Shown here: positions 15,416 to 23,145 of the stretch, piece after piece
How the letters are laid out: the number at the start of each line of letters is the position of its first letter
How positions within the stretch are numbered: position 1 is the stretch's first letter
Assembly (NCBI GenBank): GCA_964453435.1
Contig: CAYVQZ010000050.1
Coordinates: 1 to 39,983 of the forward strand
Source: CAYVQZ01 sp964453435
GTDB taxonomy: Bacteria; Abyssobacteria; SURF-5
DNA length: 39,983 nt
Direction of reading: 5' to 3'
Translations under genes and position numbers: made by a program
The notes under the pieces: generated by a model
Seen by the model: only the letters and a program-made list of their open reading frames with translations
Databases searched by the model: none
What the model was told of the DNA's origin: nothing

Positions 15416-17164
15416 ATGGCGGCAAGTTTATTTTCGATGTTGAATCTGGGCGCGAACGCGCTCCAAACGCAGCAGATTCTGCTCGATATCGCGGGACAGA
15501 ATGTCGCGAACGCCGCTACCCGCGGCTATTCCCGCCAGCGCGGCATTGTCTTGCAGCATCCCGAGGTTCGCATCGGCGGACTCATCTTCGGGCACGGCTC
15601 CCGCGTGGCGACAATCGAACGCGTGCGCGAAAGCCTCATCGATGCGAGGTTCCGGCGCGAAAACTCGATACTGGGCGAACTCTCTGTCCGGACCGATTTC
15701 CTCCGCCAAATAGAGGATATCCTCTCCGAACCCTCTCAGGAGGGAATTGCCCAGGCTCTCGCGAACTATTTTGACAGCCTGCAAGAATTGACGAATAACC
15801 CCGAGAATGGCGGGGTCCGCATCACCGTTCGCGATTCGGGAGTCGCGTTGGCCGACTCGTTCAATCTATCCTATCAGCTTCTGGACAGGTTGCGGACAAC
15901 CACGAACGACTTCATCAGCAGCACGGTCAATGAAATCAACAGGATTGCGGGCGAGATCAGCGACCTGAACCGAAAAATCAACAGTCTCGAATCCACGGCG
16001 TCGACCGCAAACGCTTCGCGCGACGCGCGAGACCTTCTGTTGAATGACCTTTCCGAGCTTGCGTCGGTCGATATCCGCCAGAACGAAAACGGAACCGTCA
16101 ACGTGTATCTCGACGGATACGGGCTCGTTCAGGATTTCAACTACAATCCTATCGGTCTGCGGGTGAACCCGAACCTGGACACCAGACGCGGAGACTTCTA
16201 TGAAGTCGTGGCGGCGGGCGACGGCAACCGGCCGCTCGATATACGGGGAGGAACGTTGCGCGGCTATTTGGACATCCGCGACGGAATAACCACCAATGGC
16301 ATCCTCGCAGACCTCGACGAGCTTGCGCTTGCGGTAATCGAGGAAGTGAATCGGATTCACAGCCAGGGGCAGGGTTTAACGAGGTATCAATCGCACACCT
16401 CCGAGTTTTTCGCTTCGGATGCCGACGCGACACTCGACAGCGCGGGGCTGCCGTTCACCGTGGTTGACGGCTCTTTCTTCCTTGCGGTGTACGATGGCGA
16501 AGGACAACTTCTCGAACAACACGAGATCACAATCGACGCAGACACGGATACGCTCAACACGGTCGCCGCTCAAATTAACGCCGCATTTGCGGCCGACGGA
16601 AGGCTGACAGCCACCGTTACCGCCGACAATCGGCTCACAATCGAGACGACCACGGCGGGCGACACGTTTTCGTTTGTGAGCGATGACACACAGGCGGGCG
16701 ACACCAGCGATTTCCTTCTCGCCATGGGGCTCAACTCGTTCTTCACGTTCGATCCGGAGCTGGGACCGGCCGCCTCGATTGCCGTCTCATCGAACATCAT
16801 GGCGGATGTCTCGTTCATAGCCGCCGGGCGCTCGACGGCCCCGGGAGATAATAGCAACGCGTTGGCGCTCGCTCAACTGAGAAACGCCCGCGTGCTCGGG
16901 CCCAGCGGAAATGTCACCATGGAGGAGTTCTTTCAGGAAACGCTCGTTTCGCTCGGGTTCACGACCCGCCAAGCGACCGATAGGCAGGAGATACAATCCA
17001 ATGTCGTGAGCGGCATCGGAAACCTGCGCGACTCGATTTCCGGCGTGAGCCTCGACGAAGAAGCCGTGAACATACTCGTTGCGCAACAGGCTTATGAGGC
17101 GTCGGCCCGATTTGTTTCAGCCGTGAGCGAGATGCTCGACATTCTGTTTACCGAATTGCGATAG
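15416..17164 (+). CDS. flgK: Hook-filament junction protein FlgK (HAP1)
   Basis: A 582-residue protein. The N-terminal FlgK signature runs MAASLFSMLNLGANALQTQQ, then LDIAGQNVANAATRGYSRQR and the motif VRRVREVGV-like VATIERVRESLIDARFRREN. The C-terminal end, SGVSLDEEAVNILVAQQAYEASARFVSAVSEMLDILFTEL, is the standard hook-associated coiled coil. It joins hook and filament. ATG 15416 has GGAGAGG upstream, 19 bases after flgN; the open frame reaching back to 15323 overlaps flgN and is not used. The mid-region (residues about 330-450) is variable, as expected. Confidence 0.95.
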   Translation: MAASLFSMLNLGANALQTQQILLDIAGQNVANAATRGYSRQRGIVLQHPEVRIGGLIFGHGSRVATIERVRESLIDARFRRENSILGELSVRTDFLRQIEDILSEPSQEGIAQALANYFDSLQELTNNPENGGVRITVRDSGVALADSFNLSYQLLDRLRTTTNDFISSTVNEINRIAGEISDLNRKINSLESTASTANASRDARDLLLNDLSELASVDIRQNENGTVNVYLDGYGLVQDFNYNPIGLRVNPNLDTRRGDFYEVVAAGDGNRPLDIRGGTLRGYLDIRDGITTNGILADLDELALAVIEEVNRIHSQGQGLTRYQSHTSEFFASDADATLDSAGLPFTVVDGSFFLAVYDGEGQLLEQHEITIDADTDTLNTVAAQINAAFAADGRLTATVTADNRLTIETTTAGDTFSFVSDDTQAGDTSDFLLAMGLNSFFTFDPELGPAASIAVSSNIMADVSFIAAGRSTAPGDNSNALALAQLRNARVLGPSGNVTMEEFFQETLVSLGFTTRQATDRQEIQSNVVSGIGNLRDSISGVSLDEEAVNILVAQQAYEASARFVSAVSEMLDILFTELR

Positions 17165-17212
17165 CGCGGTATAAGGGAACGCACATTATTGCCCATCGGG
17201 AGGTAATCGGCT

Positions 17213-19147
17213 TTGGTTTCACGCATATCGAATCCGGTGCTGGTCAATACGGCGCTGAGAAACCTGCAGACTTCTCTGCGACAGCTTCAGGACACGCAGG
17301 AGATTCTGGCCACCGGTTTGCGCATACGGCGTCCTTCCGATGACCCGCTCGGCGCCGCTACCGCTCTTCGGTTCAGGGCCGAAATCCTCGAACTCAACAG
17401 GTACATCGCCAATGCAGACAGGGCCGAGTCGTTTGTCTCCGCCACCGATGGCGCGCTCGGAACGATGAACGATATTCTTTTAAGGTTGCGGGAAATAACC
17501 GTCACCGAGGCGAACGACGTTGGCAACGCCGAATCGCGCGCGGCCGCCGCAAAGCAGGTGGAGGCGCTGATCGAGCAGCTTGTGCAGAGCGCCAACTCCG
17601 ATTTCGGGGGGCGTTATCTTTTCGCCGGTCACGAGACGCGAACACCCCCATTCGTGAAGGGTGACGAAATTGTCAGATATCGCGGCGACGCCGGCCTGAT
17701 ATACGAAGAGATCGGGCCGGACAACGTGATTGCCGTCAATATTCCCGGCAATGTCGCGTTCTCAACTGCTTCCGGGCAGTTTGTCGGCAACAGGGACTTG
17801 AATCCCGACATAAGCGCCGGACCGACCTTTGACACCCCCCTGGCTCAACTGAACGGCGGAGACGGCGTCCAGCCGGGCAGCATCGTGATTACCGATGGCA
17901 GCGGCGCGTCGGCGACCATTGACCTATCGGCGGCGGTGACAATCGGAGATGTGATAACGGCCATCAACGCAGCGGGTGGGGTGGACGTCACCGCGAGCGT
18001 AAATTTCGACGGAACCGGCCTCGTGATAACCGACAATACCGTCAACCCAACCGGGCCATTGACCATAACCGAGGACCCGGCCGCGGTTCCACCGACCACC
18101 ACGGCCGAAGACCTCGGAATACTCGGCAGCTCGATGGGCTCGATATCGGGAACCGACCTCGACCCCATCGTCGTCGGTTCCGCAGTAACTGCGGGCACAC
18201 TTCTGACCGATGTGAACTACGGCGCGGGAGTCGACCTCTCTACCGGCGCGTTCAATATCACCGACCGCGACGGCAACACCGTGACAGTCGATATATCAGG
18301 AGCTTCGACCGTCGGAGATGTCGTTGCGGCGATTAACGCATTCACCGGTCCGACCTTCAATGTCACCGCTTCCATTGCGAGCGACGGCAGCGGCATCGAC
18401 CTGACCGACGCCGTAAGCGTCGGCCGAAGCCAAATCACGGTGACCGAGGCGGGCGGAACCACCGCGGCCGACCTCGGATTGCTGGGAACGGGCGCCGGAA
18501 ACACACTATACGGCGCCAGGCTCGACCCCGCCGGCGTTCCGTCGACGCCGGTCGAGCTTTTGAACGGGGGCGCCGGCGTTTCGCTTGGCGTTATCCGCAT
18601 CACGAACGGGAATCTCTCTGCGTCGGTCGACCTAAGCGGAGCCATCACGGTAGGCAATGTGCTGGCCGCAATCGAGCGAGCGGGCGTCAGGGTGGACGCG
18701 AGCGTTGATTCCTCCGGCACGAGGCTCGTGATCACATCACAGACCGGCGACACTCCCATTATCATCACCAGCGAGGGAGGCGGAACGACCGCGGAGGAGT
18801 TGGGCCTGTTCGCGCCCGGACTGTTCGAGACGGCGCATGCGGTGCGCCAGGCGCTGCTGAACAATGACGCGGAGAGGCTGTCGGAGCTCATCGGCTACGT
18901 GGACGCCGTCAATTCGGAGATAATCGATGCGCGGGCGGGGGCCGGTCAAAAACTGGTGCAAATCGGGTTCGCTCGCTCGCGCCTGCTCGATTTGGAACTG
19001 AGTTTCGAGTCGGTCAGAGCAAGAACCGAAGAGGCCGACCTTACGGAATTCGCGACAAAACTGGTGAATTTCGAGACAATTTATCAGGCTGCATTGGCGA
19101 CGACAATTCAGGTGATTCAACCGACGCTGTTCAGCTTTTTGAGCTGA
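17213..19147 (+). CDS. flgL: Hook-filament junction protein FlgL (HAP3) with expanded repeat insert
   Basis: A 644-residue protein, about twice the usual FlgL. The N-terminal flagellin-like helix (MVSRISNPVLVNTALRNLQT, ATGLRIRRPSDDPLGA) and the segment NSDFGGRYLFAGHETRTPPF are clear FlgL marks. The C-terminus (RSRLLDLELSFESVRARTEEADLTEFATKL, in pieces) also fits. Between them, about residues 205-545, lie three diverged repeats of the Flagellin_IN type, each with I-I-TDG/TNG, A-VDLSGA-T-GDV--AIN and TAEDLG-L. The start is TTG at 17213 with GGGAGG at 17198-17203; no ATG or GTG fits as well. It joins hook and filament after FlgK. Confidence 0.9.
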   Translation: MVSRISNPVLVNTALRNLQTSLRQLQDTQEILATGLRIRRPSDDPLGAATALRFRAEILELNRYIANADRAESFVSATDGALGTMNDILLRLREITVTEANDVGNAESRAAAAKQVEALIEQLVQSANSDFGGRYLFAGHETRTPPFVKGDEIVRYRGDAGLIYEEIGPDNVIAVNIPGNVAFSTASGQFVGNRDLNPDISAGPTFDTPLAQLNGGDGVQPGSIVITDGSGASATIDLSAAVTIGDVITAINAAGGVDVTASVNFDGTGLVITDNTVNPTGPLTITEDPAAVPPTTTAEDLGILGSSMGSISGTDLDPIVVGSAVTAGTLLTDVNYGAGVDLSTGAFNITDRDGNTVTVDISGASTVGDVVAAINAFTGPTFNVTASIASDGSGIDLTDAVSVGRSQITVTEAGGTTAADLGLLGTGAGNTLYGARLDPAGVPSTPVELLNGGAGVSLGVIRITNGNLSASVDLSGAITVGNVLAAIERAGVRVDASVDSSGTRLVITSQTGDTPIIITSEGGGTTAEELGLFAPGLFETAHAVRQALLNNDAERLSELIGYVDAVNSEIIDARAGAGQKLVQIGFARSRLLDLELSFESVRARTEEADLTEFATKLVNFETIYQAALATTIQVIQPTLFSFLS

Positions 19148-19184
19148 GGGGCCCGGGAGTTCGCAAGGGAGGCGCAATCTTCTC

Positions 19185-19652
19185 ATGAGAGTTGCAACCA
19201 AAGTCGCGGGCGAAATCGAAATTGCCGAAGAGCAGATTATTGAAATGCCTTCGGGTATGATCGGCTTCCCGACGCTTCGGCGCTACGCCCTCATTCCTTT
19301 CGGCGACCGGAATGTTCCATTCATGTATTGGCAGAACATCGACAATCCCTCCGTGTGTTTCATACTTGTCGACCCCGTCCTCATTTGTCCCGACTATGAA
19401 GTGTCCGCATCGAGTGAGGATTTGGACGATATAGAACTGAAATCGCCGCTCGAAGGGACCGTTTATGCCGTGGTGACGGTGCCGAGCGACCCCCGCGAGA
19501 TGACCGCAAACCTCATGGGACCTCTCGTGATCAACCACTCCGCTCGCAAGGCGAAACAGCTTGTGTTGACCGACCCTCGCTACACGGCCAGACATCGGGT
19601 CCTTCGACGGGAGGCGCCGGGCCATGCTTGTGCTAACTCGCAAGCCGAATGA
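19185..19652 (+). CDS. fliW: Flagellar assembly factor FliW
   Basis: A 155-residue protein with the FliW fold pattern: IIEMPSGMIGFPTLRRYAL near residues 18-36, PFMYWQNIDNPSVCFILVDP, then VVTVPSDPREMTANLMGPLVINHSARKAKQLVL. FliW binds flagellin in the cytoplasm and, when free, binds CsrA and lifts its block on flagellin mRNA. The last 29 bases overlap the start of csrA, a coupled arrangement known from other bacteria. GGGAGGC lies just before the start region, 37 bases after flgL. Confidence 0.95.
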   Translation: MRVATKVAGEIEIAEEQIIEMPSGMIGFPTLRRYALIPFGDRNVPFMYWQNIDNPSVCFILVDPVLICPDYEVSASSEDLDDIELKSPLEGTVYAVVTVPSDPREMTANLMGPLVINHSARKAKQLVLTDPRYTARHRVLRREAPGHACANSQAE

Positions 19653-19860
19653 GAGCCTCATAATCGGCGATACGATTGCGGTCACCGTCCTGGCGATAGA
19701 AGGCGACCAAGTCAGAATCGGGATAACGGCCCCGAAGCACGTGCCGGTGCATCGCCGGGAAGTGTACGAGCAAATCAAAAAAGCCAACGTCGAGGCGGCC
19801 GAATCCTCCTCCACCGACCTTTCCTCCGTTCTTAATCTCCTGCCAAAACAGAAAAAATAG
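19624..19860 (+). CDS. csrA: Carbon storage regulator CsrA
   Basis: A 78-residue RNA-binding protein with the canonical start MLVLTRKPNESLIIGD and VTVLAIEGDQVRIGITAPK. The RNA-contacting VPVHRREVYEQI contains the conserved Arg. CsrA homodimers bind GGA motifs over ribosome sites, including that of flagellin mRNA, and FliW antagonises it. The ATG lies inside fliW with GGGAGG upstream; the overlap of 29 bases suggests translational coupling and a fixed CsrA:FliW ratio. The flagellin gene itself is not in the window. It ends the flagellar gene run. Confidence 0.96.
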   Translation: MLVLTRKPNESLIIGDTIAVTVLAIEGDQVRIGITAPKHVPVHRREVYEQIKKANVEAAESSSTDLSSVLNLLPKQKK

Positions 19861-19911
19861 TCGCAGTCTTTCCCGAACGCGTTCCCTGTCGCTTTCAATG
19901 GCACGCGCCGA

Positions 19912-19940
19912 TTGAATTGCCACCGGCGATTCTGTACAAT
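19912..19940 (+). promoter_or_regulatory. Putative sigma-70 promoter before the decayed potassium channel gene
   Basis: TTGAAT (19912-19917) and TACAAT (19935-19940) are separated by exactly 17 bases. The next start codon is GTG 19982, with GGGGAG at 19965-19970. The promoter could now serve the downstream antiporter gene. Confidence 0.5.
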
Positions 19941-19981
19941 AGCTTGACATTTATCCATTATTCAGGGGAGACAAGACACAG

Positions 19982-20339
19982 GTGAAAACGTACACGGGCA
20001 GACGGACGGCCCTCACCCCCGAACAGCGATTTCTCTTTGCGCTCGGAGGAGTCGCGCTGGTGTTGGGCGGGGGAACCATCGGATTCATTCTCATAGAGGG
20101 GTGGTCGTTGCTCGAGGCGTTTTATATGACGATTATCACGGTCGCCAATTGCTTGTGGGGCGGTCAATACGCATGGCGCGCCGGTTGAACAGATGCTGAT
20201 GCGCAAGATTTCCCATATTATCATTGAGCCAAGCCCTCAAAGGATGTGTGACATTCTGCATAATAGAGGAGTGGCCGCCGTGAAAAATGACATGTTGCCC
20301 GATTCAGCGATAGAGAATGCGCGATGGTTAAGGGTATAG
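19982..20339 (+). pseudogene. Decayed two-membrane-segment potassium channel with RCK domain
   Basis: The first frame (GTG 19982 to stop 20188, 68 residues) reads like the start of a Kch/MthK-type channel. It has a basic N-terminus, one membrane helix (FALGGVALVLGGGTIGFILIEG), then WSLLEAFYMTIITVA, the pore helix just before the selectivity filter. The filter TVGYGD is missing. In another frame, from about 20181 to the stop at 20337-20339, the text reads MLMRKISHIII, resembling the linker to the RCK domain. It then has IEPSPQRMCDILHNRGVAAV and a DMLPDSAIENA stretch, like the NAD-binding RCK tail. The second pore helix and the glycine-rich loop are deleted. At least one frameshift and two deletions have therefore destroyed the gene. 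Confidence 0.75.
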
Positions 20340-20360
20340 AAGTCCGAAGGATGGTCCGGA

Positions 20361-22517
20361 ATGACCTTTGCCAATACTTTTTTTGAGATTGCGGCGATCT
20401 TGAGCCTCGCCGCCTTAATCGGGGTTATCGGTCAGAAACTGCGACAACCCCTGATCATCATGTTTTTGATAACCGGCATTCTTGCGGGCCCATCATGCCT
20501 TGGACTTATAAGGAGCTACGACCAGCTCGAACTGCTCGCGCAAATCGGAATCGCCCTCTTGCTCTTCATTGTCGGGCTGAGGCTTGATCTAAGCTTGATT
20601 CGAACCACCGGTCCTGTGGCTCTGGCCACCGGCCTCGGGCAAATCATCTTCACCTCCGCAATCGGCTTTCTCCTCGCGATCGGCATGGGAATGTCCTTGG
20701 TCAACGCGGCGTATGTATCCGTTGCGCTCACATTTTCGAGCACTATCATCATAGTCAAACTCCTCTCCGACAAGAAAGAAATCGACTCGCTCCACGGGCG
20801 GATCGCCGTGGGTTTTCTCATTATTCAGGACATTGCCGCGATTTTGGCTCTCGTCGGACTCACCACGTTTGGGTCCGGAGTGTCCGGGCAGGAATCGACT
20901 CTGGGAACATCGCTGGTCATTGTGGGCAAAGGGGCGGGGCTGCTTGTTGGCGTCGGCCTGCTCATGCGATATGTTTTCCCGCCTCTGTTACCCCGATTGG
21001 CATATTCCCAAGAGATGCTGACTCTTTTCGCTATTGCATGGGCGGTTCTGCTGGGGGCAATCAGCGAACTCCTCGGATTTAATAAGGAAGTCGGGGCGTT
21101 TCTTGCGGGCATTGCGCTTGCATCGACCGAGTATCGTGATTCAATCGGAAGGCGGCTCGTCACTCTGCGGGATTTTCTCCTGCTCTTTTTCTTTATTGAC
21201 TTGGGCGCTCGTTTGGACTGGACAACGGTGGGCTCTCAACTTATTGGCTCGGCGCTGTTTTCGGGGTTCGTGCTGATTGGGAACCCTCTGATCGTGATAG
21301 TGATAATGGGTATCATGGGGTACCGGCGCCGGACGAGTTTTCTGGCGGGGCTGATGGTGGCCCAAATCAGCGAATTCTCTCTGATTGTGGGCGCGAAAGG
21401 GGTCAGCCTGGGTCACATCACGCCGGAAACCATGGGATTGATTACCCTTGTTGGAGTGGTCACAATCTTCGCTTCGACCTACATGATACTCTATTCGGCC
21501 CCTCTGTACAAAGTCTTTGCCCGCCCTTTACGAATATTCGAGCGGCGAAATCCGTATCGCGAGCCTACCCGCGATACCGTGCAACATATTCCGCAGGCGG
21601 ACGTGATTCTCGTCGGCTTAGGCAATTACGGGAGCGCGCTCGCAGAATACTTGCTGGAACGGAGGAAAACAATCATCGGAGTGGACTTCGACCCCCGTGT
21701 GTTGGAAATGTGGCGCTCGCGAGGAGTTTCTGTTTTTTATGGAGATATGGCGGACCCGGAACTCCATGAGCAACTGCCGCTGGAGAAAGCTCCCTGGGTA
21801 GTGAGCACCGTTCGAAGCCATGAGTTAAACATGGCCCTGCTGGAGCTTTTAAAGCAACGGAAATATAAAGGGAAGGTGGCTCTTGCAGCAGCGGCTCCAC
21901 ACGAAGCGGAACAGTACAGCAAGGCTGGCGCTCACGTTATATTCCGGCCATTCACCGACGCGGCCGAGCAAGCGGCCGATGCGTTGACCCAGGCGATGGA
22001 CGTATTGCCTGAGGGCATTGACTGGCCGATTGCATATCGCGAAATTCGATTGAAATCCGGCTCGGCTTTCGCGGGCCAAACGGTAAGAAGCATTCCCCTC
22101 AGGCCCTTGACGGGCGTGTCGATTCTCGCTGTCAGTCGCGCGGGCCGCGTGTTCTATGAGCCCGACCCCGATTTCCAACTCTATCCGGGGGACCGGCTGG
22201 TTATCATGGGGCCTCCCGACGAGTTGAAGGAGGCCGAGAAACTCCTCAGCCAAATGCAGGAAAACGACGATGAGGACAGACTCGAACGGTTTGAAATCGC
22301 CGAGGTGCAGGTTGCAGACAATTCCCAAAAGGCCGGTCAAACCTTGGCGGATTTGCAGTTTCGTCAAAAATACGGTGTTACTGTTGTCGGAATTCGCCGA
22401 GGGAAAGAACGGGTCACCTCGCCGGGACGCAACGACAATCTGGCGGCCGGGGACATATTGGTCGTAATCGGGACATCGACGGCGGTCGAAAGGGTGAAAC
22501 AGCAGGAACCGCTCTAG
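20361..22517 (+). CDS. CPA2-family cation:proton antiporter with RCK (TrkA-N/TrkA-C) domains
   Basis: A 718-residue inner-membrane protein. Residues 1-385 hold about 12-13 membrane segments of the KefB/KefC/RosB type with the family motifs TGILAGP near 38, SSTIIIVKLL at 126, LIIQDIAAI at 153 and AFLAGIALASTEY at 246. Residues about 412-530 form an RCK/TrkA-N domain with the glycine-rich VILVGLGNYGSALAE and the acidic end VDFD. Two TrkA-C-like segments follow (about 545-630 and 640-718). It likely exchanges K+ or Na+ for protons, gated by a nucleotide. It lies just behind a wrecked K+ channel gene, so it may be the remaining potassium-handling gene here. ATG 20361 has a modest GGATGG site. Confidence 0.93.
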   Translation: MTFANTFFEIAAILSLAALIGVIGQKLRQPLIIMFLITGILAGPSCLGLIRSYDQLELLAQIGIALLLFIVGLRLDLSLIRTTGPVALATGLGQIIFTSAIGFLLAIGMGMSLVNAAYVSVALTFSSTIIIVKLLSDKKEIDSLHGRIAVGFLIIQDIAAILALVGLTTFGSGVSGQESTLGTSLVIVGKGAGLLVGVGLLMRYVFPPLLPRLAYSQEMLTLFAIAWAVLLGAISELLGFNKEVGAFLAGIALASTEYRDSIGRRLVTLRDFLLLFFFIDLGARLDWTTVGSQLIGSALFSGFVLIGNPLIVIVIMGIMGYRRRTSFLAGLMVAQISEFSLIVGAKGVSLGHITPETMGLITLVGVVTIFASTYMILYSAPLYKVFARPLRIFERRNPYREPTRDTVQHIPQADVILVGLGNYGSALAEYLLERRKTIIGVDFDPRVLEMWRSRGVSVFYGDMADPELHEQLPLEKAPWVVSTVRSHELNMALLELLKQRKYKGKVALAAAAPHEAEQYSKAGAHVIFRPFTDAAEQAADALTQAMDVLPEGIDWPIAYREIRLKSGSAFAGQTVRSIPLRPLTGVSILAVSRAGRVFYEPDPDFQLYPGDRLVIMGPPDELKEAEKLLSQMQENDDEDRLERFEIAEVQVADNSQKAGQTLADLQFRQKYGVTVVGIRRGKERVTSPGRNDNLAAGDILVVIGTSTAVERVKQQEPL

Positions 22518-22716
22518 CCGCTCACCAGAATGCAGCGGGACAATTTCCCGGATCACAGCTATAGTGTGTGTGCCATCGTGCTACCGCGCAACCTTGACCG
22601 ATACACAGCTGCCTTCGCCAGTTTGTCGCTCATGTTGCCTGGGACACGCGATGAAGTCATAATGAAAATGGAGACCGCAAGAAACTCTTGCTGTTTTCAG
22701 CGCGAAGGGAGGATTC

Positions 22717-22866
22717 GTGAATCCATACCTCATGGCAGTGATTTCGGTGGTCCGGCGAAAGCGAAAATGCGCGAAATGCGGACGCGAGCAGGTTGTGCCG
22801 ATATCCAAGAAAAAAGATACGGTGGCATGCAAATTTTGCGGCGCCGAAATTCCGCCAAACAAATAG
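22717..22866 (+). CDS. Small zinc-ribbon protein
   Basis: This 49-residue protein begins at GTG 22717 with a near-perfect ribosome site (AAGGGAGGA, 22705-22713). It reads MNPYLMAVISVVRRKRK, then CAKCGREQVVPISKKKDTVACKFCG in pieces, ending IPPNK. Two CxxC knuckles (Cys18/21 and Cys38/41) make a typical zinc ribbon. The basic run before the first knuckle suggests contact with nucleic acid. It was missed because of length and its GTG start. Function unknown. Confidence 0.75.
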   Translation: MNPYLMAVISVVRRKRKCAKCGREQVVPISKKKDTVACKFCGAEIPPNK

Positions 22867-23145
22867 GCCGGCCCGCCCTTGACCTTCGCGCAACTGACAG
22901 GAATACGGTTCCCGGACCGCGGGACGCCGTGGCTCATCGCGAGAAACCGGAGCGTGTGCCTGTCTCACGGCCCTCTGGTGGCGGCTATCGGTGTGCGAAC
23001 GAGCCGGACTGTGAATCGTCCCACGGTTGTACATTTTGCGAAACAACAAGCTTTGGGGGCTGTACCCAATTACGGGCCGAGCCTGTCGAGGCCGTAGATT
23101 GGCGGACTGCCCCCAAAGCAGAGTACCCCGAACCGTGAGACGCAC
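22867..23145. other. Gap between zinc-ribbon gene and activase 3' end
   Basis: No gene is seen. The right half contains copy D of the dispersed palindrome (23051-23118) and further degenerate pieces (GAGACGCACTCACTGTCTCCGG) running up to and into the end of the activase gene. Confidence 0.6.
23051..23118. repeat. Dispersed nested palindrome, copy D (diverged)
   Basis: Outer arms CTTTGGGGGCTGTACC and GGACTGCCCCCAAAG pair with the same central mismatch as copy A. The inner stem is TACGGGCC and GGCCGTA around an 11-base loop. The loop contains GAGCCTGTCGA, a motif that also occurs near 39620, so the copy looks like a hybrid. Confidence 0.75.
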
